DNA from: Phycisphaerales bacterium
Lineage (GTDB): Bacteria; Planctomycetota; Phycisphaerae; Tepidisphaerales; Tepidisphaeraceae
Direction of reading: 5' to 3'
Length of the DNA: 7,391 nucleotides
Assembly: GCA_028288945.1 (NCBI GenBank)
Contig: JAQGHH010000558.1
Span: 1-7,391 of the forward strand
Part shown: positions 1 through 5,676 of the stretch, piece after piece
How positions within the stretch are numbered: position 1 is the first letter of the stretch
How the letters are laid out: each line of letters starts with the position of its first letter
Translations under genes and position numbers: made by a program
The notes under the pieces: generated by a model
What the model was told of the DNA's origin: nothing
The model's input: only the letters and a program-made list of their open reading frames with translations
Databases searched by the model: none

Positions 1-287
1 AGGTACGTCCAGCCGTGCGGGTGGAAGCCTTCGCGGAACTGGTTGACGGAAAATTCCAGCAGGCGGTCTTCGTCGCCGTCGACCGTGAGAATTTCACCCA
101 GGCGGTTGAGCGCCATAACCCGCCCGACGGGCGGCATTGTGGCGGCACAAAGGAGCCCGTGATAGCGGCGGGTGTTGCACCCCACCACGGTGGAAAACGC
201 GAACCCGCCCAGGCCGTTGGTCAGCAGCCATTCCTGCAACAAATGCGGCTGAAGCTGCCCGTTGGTGTCGATCGAGAAAAGCGCCAT
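1..287 (-). CDS. Glycogen debranching enzyme, N-terminal fragment (runs off left edge)
   Basis: Read on the minus strand from the ATG at 287-285, this gives 95 complete codons and continues past the window edge without a stop. Residues 19-29 read EWLLTNGLGGF and residues 38-46 read NTRRYHGLL. These are hallmark blocks of the N-terminal domain of the bacterial/archaeal-type glycogen debranching enzyme, whose full-length members carry a C-terminal amylo-alpha-1,6-glucosidase (GH133-type) domain not visible here. The family removes alpha-1,6 branches from glycogen in the cytoplasm. The family start normally lies about 15-20 residues before the EWLLTNG block, which supports this ATG. There is no convincing Shine-Dalgarno sequence; instead a TACACT hexamer (300-295) sits 7 nt upstream, so translation may be leaderless. 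Only about a seventh of a typical protein is present, so intactness cannot be judged. The domain identification is confident. Confidence 0.88.
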   Translation of the reverse strand, partial: MALFSIDTNGQLQPHLLQEWLLTNGLGGFAFSTVVGCNTRRYHGLLCAATMPPVGRVMALNRLGEILTVDGDEDRLLEFSVNQFREGFHPHGWTY

Positions 288-294
288 GCCGAGA

Positions 295-300
295 AGTGTA
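295..300 (-). promoter_or_regulatory. Candidate -10 element of the debranching enzyme gene
   Basis: On the minus strand the hexamer TACACT (4 of 6 matches to TATAAT) is followed by 7 nt and then the ATG at 287. With normal spacing, transcription would start at or next to the start codon, giving a leaderless mRNA. I see no good -35 partner, so this rests on position and the lack of a ribosome binding site. Confidence 0.25.
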
Positions 301-306
301 ATGCGG

Positions 307-325
307 CACGGGCGTCCTGCCCATG
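307..325. repeat. Diverged copy of the 19-bp palindromic repeat
   Basis: The sequence CACGGGCGTCCTGCCCATG matches the 454-472 unit at 17 of 19 positions in the same orientation. The two halves can still pair as an 8-bp stem with one mismatch and one G-T wobble around a 3-nt loop. It lies 20 bp upstream of the debranching enzyme start codon, outside the nested pair at 450-560. Confidence 0.6.
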
Positions 326-397
326 GCCAGGGTGATTCGGGTCGAAGGAACCCGCGCAGCGATGACTATTTCGCGCCGATGGAAAGAGACCGCGAAA

Positions 398-614
398 AAG
401 AAATGTCACCACTGATGGATACACGGATAAGAAACGGAATAATTCTGATGTGACATGGGCGTCCCGCCCATGCTGAATGCGTTGGGACATCAGACAAATT
501 TGGCCGCCAGGCACCTGCGCAATTCCTCCGCAACGAGCATGGACGGGACGCCCATGTCACAGTTAGCGCATCTTCATCCGTGTCGATCTGTGTTCATCTG
601 TGGCGACATTTCTT
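398..614. repeat. Composite element: outer imperfect inverted repeat
   Basis: The left arm (398-432) and the reverse complement of the right arm (571-614) share the blocks AAGAAATGTC, CCAC, GATG, ACACGGAT and AAGA in the same order. The right arm has about 9 extra bases in the middle. The right arm contains a 'CATCCGTGT...TCTGTG...TCATCTGTGG' phrase of a type I associate with dispersed repeats in Planctomycetota and Verrucomicrobiota. The arms enclose a second, better-conserved inverted repeat (450-474 with 536-560), so the whole 217 bp is nested. No gene lies inside and no clear target-site duplication flanks it. Confidence 0.6.
450..560. repeat. Inner 25-bp inverted repeat built on a palindromic 19-mer
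   Basis: Bases 450-474 and the reverse complement of 536-560 are identical at 24 of 25 positions, with a 61-bp centre. Each arm contains a unit that is itself palindromic: 454-472 is CATGGGCGTCCCGCCCATG, a perfect 8-bp stem around TCC, and 538-556 is the same unit inverted with one change. A further CGTTG/CAACG pairing (480-484 with 531-535) extends the long stem after a small bulge. Either two small hairpins or one long cruciform could form. It resembles REP/BIME or MITE-type non-coding elements; no mobility function is encoded. Confidence 0.75.
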
Positions 615-630
615 CGGCAGTTTTCTGCCG
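615..630. other. Short hairpin beyond the diguanylate cyclase gene
   Basis: CGGCAG (615-620) and CTGCCG (625-630) form a perfect 6-bp stem with a TTTT loop. It lies 53-68 nt beyond the stop codon of the minus-strand diguanylate cyclase gene and could slow or end its transcription, but no U-tract follows in that direction, so intrinsic termination is doubtful. Confidence 0.25.
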
Positions 631-682
631 CTGCCCACGCGACTGTGCGGCCTCTTCGGTCCCCTGGTTGCTCGGGCATCCG

Positions 683-2185
683 TTAGCTGAGAGGGGAGGA
701 CTTTCCGTGGGTTTGTTCCTTGATGCGGTACATCGCCGCGTCGGCGATGCGCTGGAGGCCGGCGGGATCGTCGGCGTCCGCGGGGAAGAGGGCGACCCCG
801 ATGCTCGCCGACGCGGGGCACAGGTTGCCGAGCAGATCGAATGGCTCGCCTTCGGTCGCCTCGCGCAGCCGGGTCGCCACCAGCTCGGCGGCCTCGCGGT
901 CGGCCACGTCGGGCAGGATCAGCATGAACTCATCGCCTCCCACCCGCGCCAGCGTGTCGCTCTCGCGCAGCTTGGTGCGGGTGCGGCGGCCGAATTGCCG
1001 CAGCAGCGCGTCGCCCGCCTGGTGACCCAGTGTGTCGTTCACTTGTTTGAAGTGGTCGAGGTCGATGGCCAACAGCGCGAGGGGGAGACGGCTCCGGCGG
1101 GCGATGTTGATCGCCTGGAACAACCGGTCTTCGAAAAGGATTCGGTTCGGCAGGCCGGTAAGCACGTCGTGGCGGACGAGGTGCGCCAGTTGGCGCGTGG
1201 TCTGGTGGTGCTCGATCGCGATCCCTGCGAGGTGGGCCGCGGTGGAAAGGGCAGCGGCTTCGGCGCGACTCGGGCTGCGGTTCTGGCCGGTGAAAGCGAC
1301 CGAAAGGCCGACGCGCGTGCGGTCGCTGCTGAAGATCGGAACCACCCAGCACGCCTCGATCCCGTCCGCCCGCGCTTCGTCGCGCAGGCCTTCCCACGCG
1401 GGATCGGTGGCGACGTCCACGACACACGGGGCGGGGTCACTTTCGGAAAGCCGGCCCGCCAGACGGGCGGCGAACCCCACGGGATGGTGCTCGAGCGCCT
1501 TGGCGAGCTGCGGTCGAAGGCCCGGGGCGAACGGCTGAATCGTCCCGTCTTCCACGACGAGCAGCACGCAGGCGCTCATTTCAGCTGTCTGCCGCTCCAC
1601 AAGCTTTACAAGCTGATCAAGAATCTCCGGAAGCGGCTGGTCTTTCGCCACCATCTCCAACACGCGTTTCTCTTCGCGTTCGGCCGCGTTGTGCAATGCC
1701 GCCGAAAGTAGCGTCGCGAACAATCGCGCACTGGCGACGTGGAACGGTTCAAATGCGGCTGGGGAAAGTGAAGCAAGGACCAGAAACCCCATCGCCCGAT
1801 CCTCGGCGGCCAGGGGCACGACGATTACCGACCGCACGCCCCCCGGCCGCAGTGCCGGGCTACATAGGCGCGGGTCATTCTGAACGTCGTCACAAAGGAA
1901 TGGCGAGCCATCGCGCTCGAAGAGCGCAGATCGCTGGGACACGGTGAACAGCTCCGCTACGGCCGGCGGCGCGCCGCCGCTCGTCGTCCGGCACGCGGGG
2001 AACACCGATTCGATCGCGACGGCATCCGCGCCGCACGCCGCACGCACGCGGCCCGCCACGGCCGCAAGCGCGCCGTGCGGGTCGGCCGACAGCGAAACGA
2101 GATCGCCTTGCGCCGCGAGCAAACGGTCAAGGAATTCCTGCCCGCATGGATCGGCGGAAATGATGTCGTGGTCCAATAACTGCAT
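683..2185 (-). CDS. Diguanylate cyclase with tandem GAF-like domains and GGDEF domain
   Basis: The 500-residue protein would make cyclic di-GMP from two GTP. The C-terminal GGDEF domain (about 335-495) contains HDVLTGLPNR (339-348), DLDHFKQVND (375-384) and the active-site GGDEF at 416-420. An RESD motif (407-410) sits five residues before GGDEF, exactly where the inhibitory I-site RxxD belongs, so product feedback inhibition is expected. Two regions upstream (about 25-170 and 185-330) have the size and pattern of GAF sensor domains; this is the less certain part, and no ligand residues are assigned. No signal peptide or membrane segment is visible, so it is probably cytosolic and senses a small molecule or partner. 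There is no EAL domain. The ATG at 2185 gives an N-terminus with weak ribosome-binding sequence (CAGGG touching the start, GGGGAT further up). It is transcribed away from the aldolase gene, with no partner on its own strand nearby except the debranching enzyme 395 bp downstream. Confidence 0.93.
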   Translation of the reverse strand: MQLLDHDIISADPCGQEFLDRLLAAQGDLVSLSADPHGALAAVAGRVRAACGADAVAIESVFPACRTTSGGAPPAVAELFTVSQRSALFERDGSPFLCDDVQNDPRLCSPALRPGGVRSVIVVPLAAEDRAMGFLVLASLSPAAFEPFHVASARLFATLLSAALHNAAEREEKRVLEMVAKDQPLPEILDQLVKLVERQTAEMSACVLLVVEDGTIQPFAPGLRPQLAKALEHHPVGFAARLAGRLSESDPAPCVVDVATDPAWEGLRDEARADGIEACWVVPIFSSDRTRVGLSVAFTGQNRSPSRAEAAALSTAAHLAGIAIEHHQTTRQLAHLVRHDVLTGLPNRILFEDRLFQAINIARRSRLPLALLAIDLDHFKQVNDTLGHQAGDALLRQFGRRTRTKLRESDTLARVGGDEFMLILPDVADREAAELVATRLREATEGEPFDLLGNLCPASASIGVALFPADADDPAGLQRIADAAMYRIKEQTHGKSSPLS

Positions 2186-2421
2186 CCCTGAATCATCCCC
2201 GATACATGGCGATTGATAGTTCCATATATCTATCGTCCCTTGGGGCCGCCCGCGTTACGTCAGGGAAAACCCTTTGTGGCAATAATTGGAAACCCTCGCG
2301 GGCGCGGCAAATCCGGCGGGCTGGACGCGCGGCGCATGATCGTTACAACTTAGCAGCGCGAAGGAGGGCGTCCGAGACGGGTCGCCGTTCCTACGGTCCG
2401 CAAGTCACGTTAAAGCTGCGA
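2186..2421. promoter_or_regulatory. Divergent intergenic region with AT-rich island
   Basis: This 236-bp spacer must contain the start signals of the diguanylate cyclase (leftward) and aldolase (rightward) genes. An AT-rich island around 2211-2235 holds a short inverted repeat, GATAG (2215-2219) with CTATC (2230-2234), which could be an operator or part of the leftward promoter. An AGGG-AAAA-CCCT hairpin follows near 2263-2274. I recognise no riboswitch. A strong Shine-Dalgarno-like AAGGAGGG at 2361-2368 has no start codon at a usable distance and looks unused. Confidence 0.4.
2322..2349 (+). promoter_or_regulatory. Candidate promoter for the aldolase gene
   Basis: TGGACG (2322-2327, 4 of 6 to TTGACA) and TACAAC (2344-2349, 4 of 6 to TATAAT) are separated by 16 bp. 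Transcription would start near 2356, leaving a leader of about 65 nt before the ATG at 2422. The match is modest and sigma-factor preferences of this organism are unknown. Confidence 0.28.
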
Positions 2422-3444
2422 ATGGACGCCATGGCCGATAAGCTCCGCGGCATTTTCACGCCCAACCTCGTCCCGCTCGATTCGCGCGGGGAGATCAATG
2501 AGCCCGAGCTCCGCCGCTATGTCGACTGGCTGATCGCCCGCGGCGTACACGGGCTCTACCCCAACGGTTCCACCGGCGAGTTCACCCGCTTCACCGTCGA
2601 AGAACGACGGCGGATCATCAAGATCGTCTGCGAGCAATGCGACGGCCGGGTACCGGTACTCGCAGGGGCGGCGGAAGCCAACGTCCGGGAAACCCTCCGC
2701 GCCTGCGAAGCCTATCGCGACTACGGCGCGCGGGCGGTGGCGATCGTGTCGCCTTACTACTATCGACTGGGCCCCGAGAGCGTCTTCGCCTACTTCCGTG
2801 AGATCGCGCTGAACTCGCCGATCGACGTGACGCTCTACAACATCCCGCTTTTCGCGTCGCCCATCGACGTCCCAACGATCCGCCGGCTCGCGGAATACCC
2901 GCGCGTCATCGGGATCAAGGATTCCAGCGGCGACGTGACTTTCATGTGCCGCATGATCAGCGCCGTGCGGCCCGTCCGTCCGGATTTCTCGTTCCTGACC
3001 GGGTGGGAGGCGGCCCTCGTGCCGATGCTCGTCATGGGCGCGGACGGCGGCACGCACGCCACCAGCGGCGTCGTCCCCGAACTCACCCGGCTGATTTTCG
3101 ACCTGGTCACCGCCGGCCGCCTCGGCGAAGCGGTGCCGCTGCAACTGCGGCTCATCGAGCTGTTCGACGCGATGATCACCAGCGCCGATTTCCCCGAAGG
3201 CTTCCGGGCGGCAGTGGAGCTGCGCGGATTCAATTTCGGCGCAAGCCGCCAGCCGCTCAGCGATTCGCAACGCGTTGACCGCGACGCGCTCCAGCGCATT
3301 CTCCGCTGTATCCTCGCCGACTTCGGCGTTGTAGAAGCGCCGGCCGAAGGGTGCGCCCCGCGGACGGGGAACCTTCAGCGGGATAAGGTGCTTCAGGTGA
3401 CCGAAGCGGTGCTGCGGGAGTTGCGGGAGCGCGGGGTGCGGTAG
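2422..3444 (+). CDS. DapA/NanA-family pyruvate-dependent class I aldolase
   Basis: The 340-residue protein is a TIM-barrel Schiff-base lyase of the dihydrodipicolinate synthase / N-acetylneuraminate lyase family. It has the substrate-binding block GSTGEF (49-54), the catalytic tyrosine Y139 in LYNIP, the Schiff-base lysine K166 in GIKDSSGD, and the barrel block TGWEAALVPMLVMGADGGTH at about 193-212. Where true DHDPS has an arginine after the YNxP motif (Arg138 of the E. coli enzyme), this protein has F144. A lysine-biosynthetic role is therefore unlikely, and a sugar-acid or keto-acid aldolase/dehydratase is more probable; the substrate cannot be read from sequence. It is about 40 residues longer than most family members because of a C-terminal tail (about 303-340). 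The reading frame is open back to 2206, but that extension is basic, low-complexity and unlike the family. ATG 2422 places LRGIFTP at residues 8-14 as usual; ATG 2431 is an alternative. Confidence 0.88.
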   Translation: MDAMADKLRGIFTPNLVPLDSRGEINEPELRRYVDWLIARGVHGLYPNGSTGEFTRFTVEERRRIIKIVCEQCDGRVPVLAGAAEANVRETLRACEAYRDYGARAVAIVSPYYYRLGPESVFAYFREIALNSPIDVTLYNIPLFASPIDVPTIRRLAEYPRVIGIKDSSGDVTFMCRMISAVRPVRPDFSFLTGWEAALVPMLVMGADGGTHATSGVVPELTRLIFDLVTAGRLGEAVPLQLRLIELFDAMITSADFPEGFRAAVELRGFNFGASRQPLSDSQRVDRDALQRILRCILADFGVVEAPAEGCAPRTGNLQRDKVLQVTEAVLRELRERGVR

Positions 3445-3470
3445 AGCGGTCTTGCCGGGAAATACGGGGG

Positions 3471-3580
3471 CGGGCAGATGAGTAAGAGTAGGATTAAGAT
3501 TAAGAGTAGGATGGCGCTCTGAGGTCCGCCGACGCGCCATCCTACTCTTACTCGTACTCCTAATCATACTCCTCTTCGCC
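3471..3580. repeat. Long hairpin of short purine-rich direct repeats
   Basis: TAAGAGTAGGATGGCGC (3501-3517) is perfectly complementary to 3534-3550, a 17-bp stem with a 16-nt loop. Pairing continues outward imperfectly for about 30 bp more (7 of 10, 8 of 10 and 6 of 10 in successive blocks). The left arm contains TAAGAGTAGGAT twice (3483-3494 and 3501-3512); the inverted copy lies at 3539-3550, with decayed versions continuing to about 3600. It begins 27 bp after the aldolase stop, so it may stop transcription or protect the mRNA 3' end, though no U-tract follows. The repeated phrase is of a kind I associate with dispersed planctomycete repeats. Confidence 0.75.
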
Positions 3581-3660
3581 TTGATCCTAATCTTGCTCGC
3601 CGTCGGCGTAATACGCAGGCCCTGCCATAAGCCCTCGGCTGTGCCGTGCGCCGGCTCTTC

Positions 3661-3688
3661 TTGCCAACGGCAGCTACACCGTTACACT
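3661..3688 (+). promoter_or_regulatory. Candidate promoter for the oxidoreductase gene
   Basis: TTGCCA (3661-3666, 5 of 6 to TTGACA) and TACACT (3683-3688, 4 of 6 to TATAAT) are 16 bp apart. Transcription would begin near 3695, giving a leader of about 100 nt containing the 3726-3759 hairpin. This is the best sigma-70-like match I found in the window. Confidence 0.4.
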
Positions 3689-3725
3689 TGCCCCCGCCTG
3701 GGATTGGAGGAATTTGCGCCATTGT

Positions 3726-3759
3726 GCCGTCGGATTCCCGGGCGCGTCAGACCGACGGC
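3726..3759 (+). other. Leader hairpin upstream of the oxidoreductase gene
   Basis: GCCGTCGG (3726-3733) and CCGACGGC (3752-3759) form a perfect 8-bp, mostly G-C stem with an 18-nt loop. It would lie in the 5' leader of the oxidoreductase mRNA, 23 nt before the Shine-Dalgarno sequence. It matches no riboswitch I know. Confidence 0.35.
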
Positions 3760-3782
3760 CGGCCGTGGAACAGGCGCTTGCG

Positions 3783-3788
3783 AGGAGG
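3783..3788 (+). promoter_or_regulatory. Ribosome binding site deciding the oxidoreductase start
   Basis: AGGAGG lies 9 nt before ATG 3798 and only 3 nt before the in-frame GTG 3792. The spacing favours the ATG, and also argues against the in-frame ATG at 3714, whose extra 28 residues do not resemble the family. Confidence 0.8.
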
Positions 3789-3797
3789 ACCGTGTTT

Positions 3798-4985
3798 ATG
3801 GCGAAGCCGACCATCAACGTCTGTCTGCTGGGCTCGAAGTTCATGGGGCGTACGCACAGCAATGCGTACCTGAAGGTCGCCAAGTTTTTTGATCTGCCGC
3901 TGAACCCGGTGATGCACACCGTCGCCGGCCGCAACAAGGCGGAGCTGGACGAGTTCAAGGAACGCTGGGGCTGGCAGCACGCTTCGACCGACTGGAAGCA
4001 GGCGATCGCTGACCCGGCCATCGGGCTGGTGGACGTCGGCACGCCCAACAACGTACACGCCGAACATGCGATCGCAGCCCTCGAGGCCGGCAAGCATGTC
4101 GCCTGCGAAAAGCCGCTGGCCGCTTCGCTATCCGATGCCCGCCAGATGCGCGATGCGGCCCGCAAGGCCAAGGGCAAGACTTTCGTCTGGTACGTCTATC
4201 GCCGCTGCCCGGCCGTCGCGCTGGCCCATCTCTTCGCGAAGGAAGGAAAGCTCGGGCGGATCTATCACGTCCGCGCGGCCTACTTGCAGGACTGGGCCGG
4301 GCCGGACGTCCCGCTCATCTGGCGGTTCCAAAAAGCCACCTCTGGCTCAGGCAGCCACGGCGACCTTGGCGCGCACATCATCGACATGGCCCGCTTCATC
4401 ACGGGCGATGAAATCACCGAAGTCATCGGGTCGGTCGCCGAGACGTTCATCAAGGAGCGCAAGATCGTCGAGAGCGGCTCCAAGGGCGGCATCGCCGGAG
4501 GCGCTAGCGGCGGGGGGGCAATGGGCAAGAGCGACGTGGACGACGCCGTCCTCTTCCTCGCGCGCTTCTCCAGGGGCGCGCTCGCCAGCTTCGAATCCAC
4601 CCGCCTGGCCACCGGCAACCAGAACCGCAACGAAATCGAAATCAACGGCGACAAGGGCGCGATTCGTTTCAATTTCGAGGACATGAACTACCTCGAATTT
4701 TACGACGCGACTTTGCCACGACGGCAGCAGGGGTGGACCAAGATCATGGCCACACACGGCGGCGACCATCCCTACGCCGCCAACTGGTGGCCCGACGCCC
4801 ACATCATCGGGTACGAGCACGGGTTCATTAACGAGCTGGCCGACATGCTCTCAGTCATCGGCGGCAAGCTCCCCGTGGTGCCGCTGCCAGATTTCGAGGA
4901 CGCATACAAGACTCAGCAGGTGCTTGAGGCGGCGACAATCAGCGCCGAGCAGCGGCGGCCGGTGCGGTTGGAAGAAATCAAGTAA
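3798..4985 (+). CDS. Gfo/Idh/MocA-family oxidoreductase, levoglucosan-dehydrogenase-like
   Basis: The 395-residue protein has the two-domain Gfo/Idh/MocA form. An N-terminal Rossmann fold carries GSKFMGRTH (12-20) as a variant dinucleotide-binding turn, then TPNNVHAEHA (82-91) and the EKP motif (104-106) with the conserved lysine K105. The second, catalytic half contains YLQDW (162-166), WRFQK (175-179) and GDLGAHIIDMARF (188-200), with H193 and D196 in the active-site positions. From memory, YLQDW...WRFQK...HxIDMAR and the later HPY...WP...GY order closely follow levoglucosan dehydrogenase, which oxidises the C3 hydroxyl of levoglucosan with NAD. Inositol-dehydrogenase-like activity on another sugar is equally possible. 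A glycine-rich loop at about 228-244 interrupts the catalytic domain. There is no signal peptide, so it is cytoplasmic. The lipoprotein gene starts 12 nt after its stop. Confidence 0.92.
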   Translation: MAKPTINVCLLGSKFMGRTHSNAYLKVAKFFDLPLNPVMHTVAGRNKAELDEFKERWGWQHASTDWKQAIADPAIGLVDVGTPNNVHAEHAIAALEAGKHVACEKPLAASLSDARQMRDAARKAKGKTFVWYVYRRCPAVALAHLFAKEGKLGRIYHVRAAYLQDWAGPDVPLIWRFQKATSGSGSHGDLGAHIIDMARFITGDEITEVIGSVAETFIKERKIVESGSKGGIAGGASGGGAMGKSDVDDAVLFLARFSRGALASFESTRLATGNQNRNEIEINGDKGAIRFNFEDMNYLEFYDATLPRRQQGWTKIMATHGGDHPYAANWWPDAHIIGYEHGFINELADMLSVIGGKLPVVPLPDFEDAYKTQQVLEAATISAEQRRPVRLEEIK

Positions 4986-4997
4986 AACGGAGATTCC

Positions 4998-5669
4998 ATG
5001 AGCGTGATTCGGATCGGTGATAAGGGGCGAATACTGGCGGGCGCGGCGCTGGCCGGAGTGCTGCTGGCCGGGTGCGCGAAGCAGGCGCCGACGATCGTGC
5101 CCCCGCCGCCCAAGCCCAATCCGCAGCCCGCGGCCACCAGCGACGTCGCCGTCCGCGTCCGCGAGCTGGGCCGCGAGGCCGAAGCCCTGGCCGGCGATTC
5201 CGGCCAGCTCCCCGGTCAGGGGGACGACCATCGCCGCCTCATGCACCGCGTCTTCGACGACCTCGCCCGCGTCCTCCCCTTGTTGCACGGCCCGCAACCT
5301 GACGGTGTGTTCAAGAACCGGATGGTGAGCATTGAAAACTCACGAGCCCTCCTGAGCAACAGCCCGCAAGGCCTCTCTATCGAGCCCGCCATCGACACCG
5401 GGCTGGGCGCCGCCCAGGCCGCCCTCGCCGACATCGCCCGCACCAGCTACTACGAACAGGCTGACCTTGGCCCGCTACTCGACAAACTGTCGGCCAAGAT
5501 CAACGGCCTCGACCTCGTCCGCGGCCCGCTCCATCAGGTCGACGCCGCCAGCGCGGTCGATCTCACCAGCCAGATCGTCAGCAAAATGGCCGCCGTCCTG
5601 GCAGAACGGGTATCGAGCCAATCCCCTCCGACAACAGCCCCAGCCACCGCGCCGGCAGCCGGACGCTAG
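4998..5669 (+). CDS. Unrecognised lipoprotein
   Basis: I do not recognise this 223-residue protein. Its start is typical of a lipoprotein signal peptide: basic residues (R5, K9, R11), a hydrophobic stretch at 12-24 and the lipobox LLAGC with C26 as the predicted lipidated residue. A proline-rich linker follows (about 31-46), then a mainly helical body (about 48-205) with no clear catalytic motif, and a Ser/Pro/Thr/Ala-rich low-complexity tail (about 206-223). It is presumably anchored to a membrane facing the periplasm. GGAG at 4989-4992 stands 5 nt before the ATG, and only 12 nt separate it from the oxidoreductase stop, so the two genes are probably co-transcribed. Whether they share a function is unknown. 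Confidence 0.8.
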   Translation: MSVIRIGDKGRILAGAALAGVLLAGCAKQAPTIVPPPPKPNPQPAATSDVAVRVRELGREAEALAGDSGQLPGQGDDHRRLMHRVFDDLARVLPLLHGPQPDGVFKNRMVSIENSRALLSNSPQGLSIEPAIDTGLGAAQAALADIARTSYYEQADLGPLLDKLSAKINGLDLVRGPLHQVDAASAVDLTSQIVSKMAAVLAERVSSQSPPTTAPATAPAAGR

Positions 5670-5676
5670 GAGCACG

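Larger units (their letters stand above)
288..682. other. 395-bp gene-free region rich in inverted repeats
   Basis: This stretch separates the start of the debranching enzyme gene from the 3' end of the diguanylate cyclase gene. No reading frame in it resembles a known protein. It holds three copies of a palindromic 19-bp unit (307-325, 454-472, 538-556), an outer inverted repeat (398-432 with 571-614) and a short hairpin at 615-630. The part at 288-330 should include the promoter of the debranching gene. Confidence 0.7.
3445..3797. other. 353-bp gene-free region between aldolase and oxidoreductase genes
   Basis: No credible protein is encoded here. The first half contains a long inverted repeat made of short purine-rich repeats (3471-3580). 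The second half contains a candidate promoter (3661-3688), a leader hairpin (3726-3759) and the ribosome binding site of the oxidoreductase gene. The arrangement suggests transcription is at least partly reset between the two genes. Confidence 0.6.

Noticed and set aside
331..354. tRNA T-arm-like sequence around GGGTCGAAGGAACCC
   Set aside because: Only a 5-bp stem forms, the loop does not have the TTCRA pattern, and no other tRNA arms are found around it.
455..1711. Long plus-strand open frame of 418 codons
   Set aside because: It lies antisense to the diguanylate cyclase gene, whose protein has unmistakable GGDEF-domain motifs. The plus-strand product resembles no family and its first part is translated repeat sequence.
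2255..2330. c-di-GMP or other riboswitch in the divergent spacer
   Set aside because: The GGGAAAACCC phrase superficially recalls a riboswitch core, but the conserved c-di-GMP-I elements (GNRA tetraloop and GGACGCAAAGC block) are absent.
2361..2368. AAGGAGGG as a ribosome binding site for a small gene
   Set aside because: No ATG, GTG or TTG follows at a usable distance; the next ATG is 2422, about 50 nt away.
2206..2421. N-terminal extension of the aldolase to ATG 2206
   Set aside because: The extra 72 residues are basic and low-complexity, would cover the divergent promoter region, and no family member has such an extension.
2410..3567. Minus-strand open frame of 385 codons opposite the aldolase
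   Set aside because: It is a codon-bias shadow of the aldolase gene and encodes no recognisable motif.
3714..3797. Longer oxidoreductase start at ATG 3714 or GTG 3792
   Set aside because: AGGAGG at 3783-3788 is ideally spaced for ATG 3798 only, and the Rossmann strand begins immediately after that ATG as in the family.
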